The translations under genes were made by a program, and so were the position numbers. The notes under the pieces are model-generated. The model had not been told where the DNA came from and did no database searches. It saw only the letters and a list, made by a program, of their open reading frames with translations. This document shows positions 23,289 to 33,090 of a stretch of 64,000 nt of DNA, in pieces. The stretch comes from Prevotella sp. (GTDB lineage: Bacteria > Bacteroidota > Bacteroidia > Bacteroidales > Bacteroidaceae), in NCBI GenBank assembly GCA_017538105.1, contig JAFYJN010000034.1:1-64000 (forward strand). Reading direction: 5' to 3'. The stretch's first letter is position 1; each line of letters starts with the position of its first letter.

Positions 23289-25634
23289 TTAGAATGGATA
23301 TCCTATGGCGAGGTTCAGACGTTGTGCATGCCAGAACTTGTCGATGTTGTAGAACCCTGAGTGTCCTGTATCATAAGGCACATGCAGTCCGATGCCCCAG
23401 TCGAGACGTATGACGAAGAAATCGAGGTCGTAGCGCAGTCCCACACCCGTTCCCACGGCCATTTGCGAGAAGAGATTTTTGAATTTGAAATGCGCATCTG
23501 GTCGGTAATCATCGTATTTCAGTGTCCATACGTTGCCTGCATCGAGGAAGACGGCACCATAGAGGTTGCTCACCAGTCGGTTGCGGTATTCGACGTTGAA
23601 GAGCAGTTTCATGTCGCCCATCTGATCCATATAGGAATATTTGCGGTCTTCCTTCGGCACGTAGTAGTCACCCGGTCCGATGGTCCTCGCCGTGAAAGCC
23701 CTGATGCTGTTGGCGCCTCCCACATAGAACTGTTCGGTATATGGTGCCCATGTCGAATTGCCGTATGCATAAACCATTCCCAGGTTGGCATGTCCCACCA
23801 GTTCGGAATAGTCGCCCACTTTCCATATCTTCGTGAAATCGGTCTCGAACTTGATGAATTGCGCATAGGGATTGTTGAACATGCTCTTCTCCTGTTCGTT
23901 CCATTTCTTGCCGAAGGCCATATATCCCAGCGACAGCAAGTTGCCCGCCTCGCTGATGGTTGTCTCCCACGATATGGGGCATCTCGACTTGTCTTTATTC
24001 GTATACGACAGCGTATAGCGCAGTTTGGGTATGAACTGGTCCATCATGGCCATCAAGAGGTATGGGTTTTCCAAGAGCACTTCGGCAAATTCGTCGGTCA
24101 TCCGTCGCATGTAGTTGTATTCCAGCACCAGCGGGCTCAACCTATGTTTGAAGTTATGCGATGTCTGGAAGTTGTATGTCAGTTCACCCGAGACGATATG
24201 TCGGGTAAAATACCCCGCTCTGTTGATGATGCTTGTACTGGCCTTGATGGTTGTCGAGGGGTTCATGAAGAACCGTCGCAATAGCCGCCGTTGTTTCCTT
24301 CCCCATTTGCTTTCGAAGGGAATCAACAACCTGGGATATTCGAGCGACACCTCGCCGCCATATTCATACGAGTTGATGCCCACGTCGTTGTCGCCGTAGT
24401 TCTTGCCAAGCTGCCACTCATACGACCCATGCAGGCGTATGTCGAGTTTCTCGCCACCTCCGAAGGTGTTTCGTTTTGTCAAGCCCACCACCACCTGTGG
24501 CCCGAGAAATCCCGTTGTCTTTCCCGTGAGGTTCGTCTCCACATAGAAGTCGTATGGTTTCTCAAACATACAGTTGATGGCCACGTCGAGCGAGTCGCTG
24601 GTGAAAGTGGAGTCACGCGGTGTGAACTTGAAGTCGACCATGCTGAAGATGCCCATGTTCGACAAGTTGTTGGCCGACTCCAGATAGTCGCCATAACTGT
24701 ACAGCTGGCGCGGTCTCAGTTTTATTTGCCTGGCCAAGGCACCCCTTCTAACTGGTATTTTCTTGCCCCCGAAATGTACCGTCATCCTCCTGCTTTTGAG
24801 CACGCTGTCTGTCTTCTCCATGAACGTTTTTCTGAGGGTGAGGTCAATCTTTCCGATGTACCATTTTTTCAAGACATGCGGAGGCAAGCTGTCCGAGCAT
24901 TGCAATTTCAGCTGCACGTAGCCCGGGCGTGCCACGGTGTCCGCCAAATAGGAAGCATATCCCGGTTGGTAGTAGAAGAAGCCATTGTCGCGGAACAGAT
25001 CGGACAGTCGTGAACGCTCCGCGTCGAGCGTCACGATGTCGAAGGGAGCGCCCTTGTATATCTGTCGTTCCTCCCATGTGCTATCGATGAGAGCCCTCGC
25101 CTCGGGCGTGAAATTCACGTATTCGATGCTGTCGAGCAGGAACAGGTGTCCCATGTCGGCACGGTATCCTATCTTCTGTTTCTTGGGGTTGCTTCCCTGT
25201 TTGGTATATGATGTCACGTTGCCGTGGAAATAGCCATGCGACTTGAGCACCGATGTGGCCACCACGCTACGCATCTCCGGGTTCACCGACGCCACCGTCA
25301 CCGGCGCCTTTCCAAATGTCTTGGTCATCCATTTTCCGAATGCCGTTTCCGACTTCGAGAAAGCGTTCCACACCATGAAACCCACGGGGAAGGGCATCCT
25401 CACCTTCGAGCTTCCCATGAACGATCCGTTTGGTGGGCAGTCAAGAGCCGCCTCCACCTCTTCCTGAACATACAGGGCATGGTCGTTCTTCTCATAGTTC
25501 TCATACACCACATCGTCGATGCCAGTATAGAGCACCTCCCCTTCCTCCAGTCCGTTTGTGGAGTAGCACGACGCGACGACCGTTGTCAGCGCGAGAGAGA
25601 AGAATGAAACGATATTTGTATGCAGCTTGTTCAT
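23289..25634 (-). CDS. TamA/BamA-like outer-membrane lipoprotein (Omp85 family)
   Basis: The 781-residue protein has an N-terminal lipoprotein signal (SFFSLALTTVVASC), POTRA-like segments in residues of about 60-350 (GYFHGNVTSYT, YVQLKLQCSD), and a C-terminal beta-barrel that includes RAFTARTIGPGDYY, a loop-6-like motif, and ends NLAIGYPF with a terminal Phe. It overlaps the end of tamB by 4 bp and is translated after it. With TamB it should form a Tam-type module that inserts outer-membrane proteins or moves lipids between membranes. A lipidated Omp85 is a Bacteroidota variation. Confidence 0.9.
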   Translation of the reverse strand: MNKLHTNIVSFFSLALTTVVASCYSTNGLEEGEVLYTGIDDVVYENYEKNDHALYVQEEVEAALDCPPNGSFMGSSKVRMPFPVGFMVWNAFSKSETAFGKWMTKTFGKAPVTVASVNPEMRSVVATSVLKSHGYFHGNVTSYTKQGSNPKKQKIGYRADMGHLFLLDSIEYVNFTPEARALIDSTWEERQIYKGAPFDIVTLDAERSRLSDLFRDNGFFYYQPGYASYLADTVARPGYVQLKLQCSDSLPPHVLKKWYIGKIDLTLRKTFMEKTDSVLKSRRMTVHFGGKKIPVRRGALARQIKLRPRQLYSYGDYLESANNLSNMGIFSMVDFKFTPRDSTFTSDSLDVAINCMFEKPYDFYVETNLTGKTTGFLGPQVVVGLTKRNTFGGGEKLDIRLHGSYEWQLGKNYGDNDVGINSYEYGGEVSLEYPRLLIPFESKWGRKQRRLLRRFFMNPSTTIKASTSIINRAGYFTRHIVSGELTYNFQTSHNFKHRLSPLVLEYNYMRRMTDEFAEVLLENPYLLMAMMDQFIPKLRYTLSYTNKDKSRCPISWETTISEAGNLLSLGYMAFGKKWNEQEKSMFNNPYAQFIKFETDFTKIWKVGDYSELVGHANLGMVYAYGNSTWAPYTEQFYVGGANSIRAFTARTIGPGDYYVPKEDRKYSYMDQMGDMKLLFNVEYRNRLVSNLYGAVFLDAGNVWTLKYDDYRPDAHFKFKNLFSQMAVGTGVGLRYDLDFFVIRLDWGIGLHVPYDTGHSGFYNIDKFWHAQRLNLAIGYPF

Positions 25635-28600
25635 GGTTTCTGTTGATATTGAATCGCCGTGGTGTCTCTTCTTACATGTCGTAATGAGTCGCTTCTTGAA
25701 CGTGGCACCCGTTCATCAGACTTGAAGTTGAAGATGTCCTTCAGGTGGTCGAGTTTGCGTTTCCACATGAATCCGGCACCGAACTCCCCTATCTCTCCTT
25801 CGAACCAGTCATAGGTGCTACGGTCGTAGAACAGTCTCAGGTATTTGTTGCTGTTGGGACTGATACGGTATTCGAAGGTCACGTTGTCGAAGAATGTCTG
25901 GTTTCTGTTGTATACGTCGCTTCCCGTCGACACCTTGCCACCAATAACCACGCGCAGGCGGTTGTTCCAGAACCGTTTGGCGAACTTGAACGAATAGTCG
26001 GTGTGCATGGCACCTGTGGCGTCTGTTGCGTTGTCAACGCCGATGCTCAAGTCAAGAGTACGCAACGCATTGCCGGTGATATTGTTGATTTCCGCCTGCA
26101 GGAACGAGCTCAAGGCGCTGTTCATCGACAGTGCCGACTCGTTGCCGTCGGCCATGTACATACCCGTTGAAATCATGGCCACAGCCAGACGTCCCCGGTC
26201 TTCCTCGGACATCATGCCCAGCTGTCCGCTCACCGACAAATCTTCTGGAGCGTCGATGATGAACTGCAGTCCCATGTCTTGCAGCGTCTTGGTGATGACC
26301 ACGCCACATTCGAAGTCGACGCTCCTACTGCCTCCTCCCTCGTCGGTGACCACAGCTTTCACCTTCTCCGTAGCCGTGATGTTCACCTTCGGGTTGTCGG
26401 GTGCCCCCTGGAACTCCAGGTATCCACCCTCCTTGATGGTGAATGTCCTGAGCGGAATGATGGGCAGCGAATATTTCATCTCGCCGCTGTTCACCGTGTA
26501 ACGTCCCGTTATCCTGAAGTTGTTGGCCACATTGTACAACAGTCTCAGGTTACCCTCGCCCATGATGTCCACATAGTTGCTATGGTCGGGGTTGAGGTCG
26601 CATCGTATGCGTGCGCCCTCGTCGACGTTCAGCGTAAGGTCCATGTCAAGACCCGATATAGGCGGTCGGTTCACCACCTGTGTCGTCGAGTCGCTGAAGT
26701 CGACAAACTGCACCAGTTCGTCGAGACGGGTGTCTTCGGCCAGTGGCGAGTCTTTGAGCACGTATGTCAGGTCGGTCTTTCCCAGCACGTCCACCCTACC
26801 CTTCATCTGGAAGGCATCGAGCGGTCCCTGCAGTCTGCCGAACATATTGATGAATGCCCTTCCGTACGCCTCAGCCTTGGGCGTCTCCTTGGCGTTGATG
26901 ATTTCGAAGTCGCGAGCCGACATGCGCAGGTCGATGGTCATGCGGTCGAGGTTGGAGAAGTTGAGTTGCCCGTTGAGCGTCAGCGGTTGGTCGTTATGCG
27001 CATAGAGTTTGAAATCCTCGAACAGCAGTTTGCTGTTGTCGATTCTCACGGGACGGTTGTCCACCCTCAGCTGCACGCCGTAGGGCACGCTGTTGATATA
27101 TGCCGAGTCGAGCAATATCTCTCCGTTGATATTGGGTGTGGAGAGAGGTCCGTTTATTTTCAGTGTTCCCTCGCCATAACCCTTGAATCCTAGGATTTGG
27201 TCGGGCATGAAACTGTTGAGCAGTGACAGCGGCATACGCGCCAGATTGAAGTCGGCATCCAACCTGCCCTTCCCTTCGGGATAATAGGTGCCCACCACCG
27301 TTCCCACCTCTCGTTGGTCGCTGTAGATGACAGCGTCGATGTAGTGCGATCCGTCTTCGTTGGGCATATACACAAATTCCGAACTCAGGTCGCCGAGCAC
27401 GTTTTTCTCGAATGTCATATCATCGACGCTCACCGAGCTCGACACGGTGAGTTGTTTTTCCGTCTTCACCACATGGAAGTCGCCGTCGAGGATACCCGTG
27501 ATGTCAGGCAGGAACGGCACCGCCGCTGTGATGTCGCCGAGGTTGAGGTTCTGCATGCTGAGCGTGAGGTCTTGGTCGGCATCCATGTTCTCGTCGTTGG
27601 TATACAGGTGGATGTTCGTGCCGTCGTCGGCCGCGAGATATACGTTCGCCGCCAGTCTCTGTTTCTTTCCCAGCCGCAGGTAATTGTATTCGTTGGCCCT
27701 GAATTTCTTGTATCCTATCACCGGTTCCAAGTCGGAGAAGTTCAGACACAGCGAGTCGTTGCGCACTTGCGCCCGCAGTCCCAGTTTCACGCCCAACGAG
27801 TCGTTGGCGTCGTAGATTCTCGTCGAGAGGTCCGACCCGTTTTCAAATAGCGACCCGTCAACTTTTGCCCGGAACACGTATGTGGGGTTGCCCTCGAAGT
27901 TCTGCACCTCCGCATTGTATTTGAACCCCGTGGAGTCGGTGTTGATGGCGAAGCGCACCCGGTCGAAGAGCATGTCGTTGATCATCAGCGAGTCGACTTT
28001 CACGTCGCCGTTCAGTCCATTGACATGCGAGGAATACATGTTCACGTACACCTGTTTGTAGGTGATGCCCTTCTCCTCGAACATCCTCGACAACAGGTTG
28101 TCGCCTCCACCAGTCATGTAGATGTCCACGTCGGGCAGGTTCTCCCTGATGATGTCATCGTCAATCTTTCGTTCAGCAATCATCTTGCTGATTTCCTTGC
28201 CCAATCGTTGTCCCTTGTTGAGAATTTTCTGGTATCCCCCCTTGCCCTCCAGGGCTAATTCGAAATCACCGCTGTTCACCCTCACATGCGTGGTGTCGCG
28301 GTTAAGCAGCACGTCGATGTCAACCGTTTCAGCCGCCAGGTCGCTTCCCGGCTGGTTCAGTCTCAGGTCGTTCACCTCGCCCTGGATGTCGTAATAACTG
28401 TTCATGTCCGTTTTCACCCTCAAGTTGGCGCACATGCCCAGAGTCATCGGACTGTCGGAGAGTCCCAGTTTGTAGAGGTCGGCCTTATAAAAGTCGGTGG
28501 ATATATTGGCGTCAATGTTTTTACGGCTTATCCGTCCATCGGCATAAATCATTCCGTCGAAGAGCGAGTTATGCCCCTCCACTTCCGCCAGCATCCTGCC

Positions 28601-30277
28601 CCTGTCGATGTTGGCGTCTATCTTCATGGCGCTGAGGTCGTAGCCCATCGCCGAGAATTTCGTTAGGTTGGCTTTCGCCTTCAGCTTCGTCGAGGGAGAA
28701 AATATGTCCGTGCCCTGTCCCTTGGCCACTATGGTTCCCGTGAGTGGCGACAGTCTGTATCCCGGCAAGAAGTTCTGCAAGGGGAAGGCTTGCGCCTTCA
28801 CGTCGGCGTCGTACGCCATCTGGCGCGTGTCGATATTCGCTTTGGCAACCATCTTTCCCCCGCCCTGCGTGGCCGTGAAGTCTGCCCCCAGACGGCTGCC
28901 CGTCTTGCGGAACCGTCCATCGAGGCCTATGCCTTGCGGCACGCGTATCATCTTCTGTGTAGCCGGGTCGAGAGCCGCCGTCACAAATCCCAGGTCGTTC
29001 GTCGTCCCCTTGAGTTTGATGTCGGCATTCATCCTGTCGAAGTCGGTCACGTTGTCGATGGTGCCCGTGGCCGTCATGTTAAATGCCGTGGGCAACGTCA
29101 CGTTCATGTTACGCAACGCCAGCCGTTGCAGGTTTCCCCTCACCTGTCCACTGACGTTGAGCGCCCTGTTGGGCCATTTTCTCACCATCGCCGGTGGCAT
29201 CGCCCCACCGCCGAAACGCATGATATCTTCCTTGCCAATGTATCCATCCACCTGTGCGAACAACTCTCCCGGATGTTGGTCGGCGAAAGCGTTGAGGTCC
29301 ATCTCCACATGAGCCGACAGCCGCGAATGTTCCGTCTGCAGTTCCAGTGCCGGCACGCTGATGGCTTGGTCGTCGATGTGTAGCGGACCGCTCAGGTGGT
29401 TCACCGCCAGTCCGCTCTGTTCCCGGAAATTGCAGTCGCGCAGGTTCACACTGATGTCAGGCGCGAGGAAATGCAGCGAGTCGATGCCGATGTTCACGTC
29501 GGAGAGTGCCAAGTGGTTCGTGTCCAGGCCCTTCACCCTTGGCGCAAAGCGGTTGTCGTAGCGCAGCGAGCCATCGTTCCAGTCCATGCGTCCCAGCGCA
29601 TATTCCCCCTTTCCCAGGTCGAACCTGCCGTTTTCCGCAACCAGTTTTCCCATGCCCACACCGACGACCATCGTGTCGCCCGGCATGTGTAGGGTAACGT
29701 CGCTCTTGGTGATGTTCAGTTTGTCGACAAGTATGCGCCATTTGGCGTTGCTCTCCGTGGTGTCTGGCGGCACCGTATCGGAGAGCGCCACGTCGAGGAT
29801 GGCACCGTCGAGCGCCGCCTTGTCCACCTTCACGCCCTCTTCGCCAAGGTCGATGCCATGGCTCACCACGCTCAGTTCGTTGAATCGTCCTTTCACGCGT
29901 GCCGAGGGGATGAAGCCGTTGGTGTTCAAGTTGGTTCGGCGGAGCGTCAGTTCGTCCACCTCCACCTTCCCCTTGAATAGCGGCATGAGCTGTACGCTCG
30001 CCACCAGTTCGCCCACATCGGCTATGGTGTCGCGTTGGTTGGGAATAGAGTCATTGGGCTTTATCATCTTGAAATCCTCCACTGTCAAGTCGAGTGGGAA
30101 TTTCAGGGACACGTGACCCACGCTGATATCCATGCCCGTTTTCTCCGAAGCATAGGATGCCACTTTTTGTGCCACCCAGTTTTGTATGGGTGGTATGTAA
30201 AGCAGTATGATTAGCAGCAAAAAGAGCAGGATGGGCGTCAGGATGATGCCAACGATCCATTTGAGCGCTTTTTTCAT
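25631..30277 (-). CDS. tamB: TamB-like translocation and assembly module protein
   Basis: The 1548-residue protein has an N-terminal membrane anchor (VGIILTPILLFLLLIILLYI) and a long periplasmic stretch of beta-rich repeats like AsmA/TamB. The C-terminal TamB domain lies at about residues 1150-1500 and includes NVDEGARIRCDLNPDH and LEFQGAPDNPKVNITA. Such proteins form hollow beta-taco bridges between the membranes for lipid transport and barrel assembly. It is cotranscribed with the lipidated Omp85 gene; stop and start overlap at 25631-25634. A -7 box TATCTTTGC (minus strand, 30345-30353) gives a leader of about 65 nt. Confidence 0.92.
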   Translation of the reverse strand: MKKALKWIVGIILTPILLFLLLIILLYIPPIQNWVAQKVASYASEKTGMDISVGHVSLKFPLDLTVEDFKMIKPNDSIPNQRDTIADVGELVASVQLMPLFKGKVEVDELTLRRTNLNTNGFIPSARVKGRFNELSVVSHGIDLGEEGVKVDKAALDGAILDVALSDTVPPDTTESNAKWRILVDKLNITKSDVTLHMPGDTMVVGVGMGKLVAENGRFDLGKGEYALGRMDWNDGSLRYDNRFAPRVKGLDTNHLALSDVNIGIDSLHFLAPDISVNLRDCNFREQSGLAVNHLSGPLHIDDQAISVPALELQTEHSRLSAHVEMDLNAFADQHPGELFAQVDGYIGKEDIMRFGGGAMPPAMVRKWPNRALNVSGQVRGNLQRLALRNMNVTLPTAFNMTATGTIDNVTDFDRMNADIKLKGTTNDLGFVTAALDPATQKMIRVPQGIGLDGRFRKTGSRLGADFTATQGGGKMVAKANIDTRQMAYDADVKAQAFPLQNFLPGYRLSPLTGTIVAKGQGTDIFSPSTKLKAKANLTKFSAMGYDLSAMKIDANIDRGRMLAEVEGHNSLFDGMIYADGRISRKNIDANISTDFYKADLYKLGLSDSPMTLGMCANLRVKTDMNSYYDIQGEVNDLRLNQPGSDLAAETVDIDVLLNRDTTHVRVNSGDFELALEGKGGYQKILNKGQRLGKEISKMIAERKIDDDIIRENLPDVDIYMTGGGDNLLSRMFEEKGITYKQVYVNMYSSHVNGLNGDVKVDSLMINDMLFDRVRFAINTDSTGFKYNAEVQNFEGNPTYVFRAKVDGSLFENGSDLSTRIYDANDSLGVKLGLRAQVRNDSLCLNFSDLEPVIGYKKFRANEYNYLRLGKKQRLAANVYLAADDGTNIHLYTNDENMDADQDLTLSMQNLNLGDITAAVPFLPDITGILDGDFHVVKTEKQLTVSSSVSVDDMTFEKNVLGDLSSEFVYMPNEDGSHYIDAVIYSDQREVGTVVGTYYPEGKGRLDADFNLARMPLSLLNSFMPDQILGFKGYGEGTLKINGPLSTPNINGEILLDSAYINSVPYGVQLRVDNRPVRIDNSKLLFEDFKLYAHNDQPLTLNGQLNFSNLDRMTIDLRMSARDFEIINAKETPKAEAYGRAFINMFGRLQGPLDAFQMKGRVDVLGKTDLTYVLKDSPLAEDTRLDELVQFVDFSDSTTQVVNRPPISGLDMDLTLNVDEGARIRCDLNPDHSNYVDIMGEGNLRLLYNVANNFRITGRYTVNSGEMKYSLPIIPLRTFTIKEGGYLEFQGAPDNPKVNITATEKVKAVVTDEGGGSRSVDFECGVVITKTLQDMGLQFIIDAPEDLSVSGQLGMMSEEDRGRLAVAMISTGMYMADGNESALSMNSALSSFLQAEINNITGNALRTLDLSIGVDNATDATGAMHTDYSFKFAKRFWNNRLRVVIGGKVSTGSDVYNRNQTFFDNVTFEYRISPNSNKYLRLFYDRSTYDWFEGEIGEFGAGFMWKRKLDHLKDIFNFKSDERVPRSRSDSLRHVRRDTTAIQYQQKP

Positions 30278-30347
30278 AGGCGTGAGTCACATGGACAAAA
30301 GGAGTGAACAGCCTTTCTTTTTCGGCCTTTCACCCTATCCGTATGCA

Positions 30348-30583
30348 AAGATAGTGCAAAATTTCGATTAAGTGAGAAGAATGAAAAAAATTTCATTCTA
30401 GAGCGTGAGAAATTTATACAAACCGAGAGAAGAACAAAAAAAACTCGTTTATTTTTTATTCCGAGGTGCAACCTATCTTATGAAAAGATAGTGCAAAATT
30501 TCGATTAAGTGAGAAGAATGAAAAAATTTCATTCTAGAGCGTGAGAAATTTATCCAAACCGAGAGAAGGACAAAATAAACTCG
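30348..30583. repeat. Direct duplication of a ~100-bp intergenic element
   Basis: Copy 1 (30348-30447) and copy 2 (30485-30583) agree at nearly every base, starting AAGATAGTGCAAAATTTCG and ending ACTCG. Each contains the inverted repeat GAATGAAA/TTTCATTC with a short A/T loop. Copy 1 overlaps the tamB promoter region. The 30278-30741 gap otherwise holds a -7 box TATCTTTGC (30617-30625) for rmuC and no gene. Confidence 0.8.
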
Positions 30584-30741
30584 ATTCTTTTTATACCGTG
30601 AATAAGATATTTATATTATCTTTGCCTTCGGAAATATTTCTATGACTTGAAGCGAATAATCTTGGCAAAACCCTTTCGTGTTAGAATGACTTAGAAACAG
30701 GAATCTAAATAACGAATATGTAACTTAATAATTTTGAAAAA

Positions 30742-32607
30742 ATGGAAATGTATCTTGTTGTTGCGATAATTGCCATTATCATCATGGCGGTTCTTGGTTA
30801 TTTCATTGGCAACCATGGTAAAAAGGCATATATAGAAACAATTGGAAAATTGGAAAACAATATTGCAGAACTTGGCAGCAAGGTAACTGGACAAGAATCT
30901 GTGATTACAGAAAAAGTCAATTATATTACCACTCTTACCGCTGAGCGCGATGTGCAGAAAACAAACGCGGATAATTATTCCCATCAGTTAGATACCCAAA
31001 AAGATAATTATGAGAAACAAATCATATCAATCAAAACTGAGGCGACAGAAACACTATTAAAAGAAACTGAACGTAGCAAGCAGCAGCTGAGTGAACAGAG
31101 ATCTTCTTATGAGAAGCAGATGAACGACCAAAAAACTTCATATGAAAATCAGATTAACAGTCAAAAATCGACTTTTGAGAAACAGATACAGGAACTGAAA
31201 GAATCTTTCGCCAAACAGTTGAATGATTTCAAGGCGGAAAGTGAAAAGAGTCTGAAAAAACAAGAAGACGCTGCCGCTGAGTTTATAAAAACAGAAACGC
31301 AGCGCAACACTGCCGCTATCGAGGAGATGAAGAGAGCCTATGAGCAGCAGATTGCCGATTTGAAATCATCTTTTGAGCAACAACTCAAGCAGACCAGAGA
31401 AGCCCATGAAAGCCAAATCACTACACTAAAGCAGATGAACGAGAAGCAGGTGAAAAGTCAGCTTGACCTTATCAAAGAACAAATGCAGACCACATCGGAA
31501 AAAGTTCTTAAATTGCGGCAAAATGAACTTGGAGAACAGAACATGGAGCAGGTTTCAAAGATAGTAAACCCTTTGCAGCAAAGTCTTAAGGAAATGAAAG
31601 AGGCACTTGAAAAGAACAAGGAACAACAGACAGAAGCCTTAACCCGCCTAGATGAGACTATAAAAATAAACATGGAAAAAAGTACTGCATTAGGAGAAAC
31701 AGCAGATCGTTTAACACGTGCACTTACTGGCAAGGTGAAAGCACAGGGCAATTTTGGCGAACTAAAGCTCAAACAGCTTTTAGAAGATTTAGAGTTGAAG
31801 GAAGGGGAACAGTATGAATCCCAGGAAACCCTGAAAGATAAATTTGGAAAGAATGCAAAGGGTGATGACGGAAAAGGATTTGTACCCGATTTCATTTTGC
31901 ATTTCCCCAATAATAGGCATGTTGTAGTTGACTCCAAAATGTCGCTGACAGCATACGAACGATACATGAATGCAGAAGACGGAACCGAGGAAAAGGACAG
32001 TTTCCTTAAAGCGCACATTAATAGTGTTAGAGACCAAATGAAACGTTTGGCAAAAAAAGAATATACAAAGTATTTGCCTAAAGGTTACAATCGTTTGAAC
32101 TTTGCCTTTATGTATGTACCTATTGAGGGAGCCTTGAATCTTGCCCTTCAAAATGATGCCTCATTATGGAGAGAAGCCTATGATCAAGGAGTCTTGATTC
32201 TTGGTCCGCAAACCATGTATATGAATCTTCGAATATTGGAGATGATGTGGACTCAGGTCCGCCAACTAAAGAACCAACAAGCAATGATGGATGCTGCCAA
32301 TATGGTTATTGACCGAGTGCAAGATTTCGGTCTTCGCTTTATGGATGTCGAGTCGAGTATGAACGACACCCTAAAGAAAATAACAAAACTGAAAATAACA
32401 ACAGCAGATAGTGGAGCGAGCATCATCACAGCGGCAAAAAATCTGCTTAAAGCAGGAGCAAGTGAGAACAAAAAGAAGAAATCGCTTGCTGATTTGGACG
32501 ATTCTACCATGTTTATAGAAACAGATTCGACCACTATGCTTCCTTCTGAGCCATCTGAAAAATCCAAAGATACGATGACAGAAAAAAGCGAACTTATAAT
32601 AACGTGA
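30742..32607 (+). CDS. rmuC: DNA recombination protein RmuC
   Basis: The 621-residue protein has an N-terminal membrane helix (VVAIIAIIIMAVLGYFIG), a long coiled coil at about residues 30-300 with repeated KQxSYEKQ-type units, and the RmuC nuclease-like domain, which includes GNFGELKLKQLLED, GFVPDFILHFPNN and the PD-(D/E)xK-type VVVDSKMS with Asp397 and Lys399. RmuC limits inversions and is also linked to phage restriction in some settings. The gene is AT-richer than tamB before it, matching the CRISPR genes after it, which suggests they arrived together or share an AT-rich island. Confidence 0.93.
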   Translation: MEMYLVVAIIAIIIMAVLGYFIGNHGKKAYIETIGKLENNIAELGSKVTGQESVITEKVNYITTLTAERDVQKTNADNYSHQLDTQKDNYEKQIISIKTEATETLLKETERSKQQLSEQRSSYEKQMNDQKTSYENQINSQKSTFEKQIQELKESFAKQLNDFKAESEKSLKKQEDAAAEFIKTETQRNTAAIEEMKRAYEQQIADLKSSFEQQLKQTREAHESQITTLKQMNEKQVKSQLDLIKEQMQTTSEKVLKLRQNELGEQNMEQVSKIVNPLQQSLKEMKEALEKNKEQQTEALTRLDETIKINMEKSTALGETADRLTRALTGKVKAQGNFGELKLKQLLEDLELKEGEQYESQETLKDKFGKNAKGDDGKGFVPDFILHFPNNRHVVVDSKMSLTAYERYMNAEDGTEEKDSFLKAHINSVRDQMKRLAKKEYTKYLPKGYNRLNFAFMYVPIEGALNLALQNDASLWREAYDQGVLILGPQTMYMNLRILEMMWTQVRQLKNQQAMMDAANMVIDRVQDFGLRFMDVESSMNDTLKKITKLKITTADSGASIITAAKNLLKAGASENKKKKSLADLDDSTMFIETDSTTMLPSEPSEKSKDTMTEKSELIIT

Positions 32608-32618
32608 GTTCGACGAAT

Positions 32619-32849
32619 TCAAAATAAGGAAAGCTGTGTGTCTAATGTTCTTTGAACATTGATGCACGGCTTTTTCGGGAAACAACAGTATGCAGCCAAC
32701 ACCCCCAGTATGTTAACGACAAAGTTGTCAAAGCATCTGTGTCAGGAGTGTTCCACTTAAGCAATGTTCTTCAGTTCATCATTGACAGTCTCGATGATAG
32801 CCCTTTTCCTGAGCAGCGGTTTGAGGAAACTTCTCCCCACTTTTTTCAT
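32619..32849 (-). pseudogene. Decayed C-terminal end of an IS982-family transposase
   Basis: On the minus strand the frame reads LLRKRAIIETVNDELKN, then a TAA where Gln is expected, VEHS, a TGA where Arg is expected, HRCFDNFVVNILG, AAYCCFPKKPCIN and a natural stop. The IETVND and EHSRHR segments are the C-terminal signature of IS982 transposases, with the catalytic Glu in IETVND. Only 77 codons remain and the N-terminal catalytic part is missing. The open frame on the opposite strand here is a shadow. Confidence 0.75.
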
Positions 32850-32958
32850 GGATTATTTTTCTTTTTCAAAAATAATACGTAAGTTTGCAAAATCATGATG
32901 ATTTCGATTCTGTATATTGTATCCTAAACATATTTAACCTATTGCAAAGAAAATCACA

Positions 32959-33041
32959 TAAAAAAACTCCCACGTAATCGCAGGAGTAAGATTACTTCGG
33001 CTTATAGCCTTGTTGTGAAAAGTCCTTCACTAGTATCTTGC
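32959..33041 (-). ncRNA. tracrRNA of the type II-C CRISPR system
   Basis: On the minus strand the RNA starts near 33041 and reads AAGATACTAGTGAAGG, then ACTTTTCACAAC. These segments pair with the start of the CRISPR repeat: TTCACAAC with GTTGTGAA, GAAGG with CCTTC, and AAGATACTA with TAGTATCTT, leaving a small internal bulge. A short nexus hairpin GGCTATAAGCC follows, and then a 9-bp stem ACTCCTGCG/CGTGGGAGT with an ATTA loop and seven U as terminator (32987-32959). The promoter is at 33043-33074. It is divergent from cas9. Ends are inferred to within a few nucleotides. Confidence 0.88.
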
Positions 33042-33042
33042 T

Positions 33043-33074
33043 GCAAAGATATGCATTTATAATAACAAACCAAA
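33043..33074 (-). promoter_or_regulatory. tracrRNA promoter
   Basis: On the minus strand TTTG (33074-33071), exactly 19 bp, and TATCTTTG (33051-33044) match the Bacteroidota consensus at every defined base. It ends just 16 bp before the cas9 ATG on the other strand. A likely cas9 -7 box, TAAGTTTG, is at 32880-32887, so the cas9 leader would run antisense over the whole tracrRNA. Confidence 0.8.
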
Positions 33075-33090
33075 ATAAAAACCCATAAAA

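Noticed and set aside
32652..32882. 76-codon plus-strand frame between rmuC and cas9
   Set aside because: It is the opposite-strand shadow of the decayed IS982 transposase end, which reads clearly on the minus strand.
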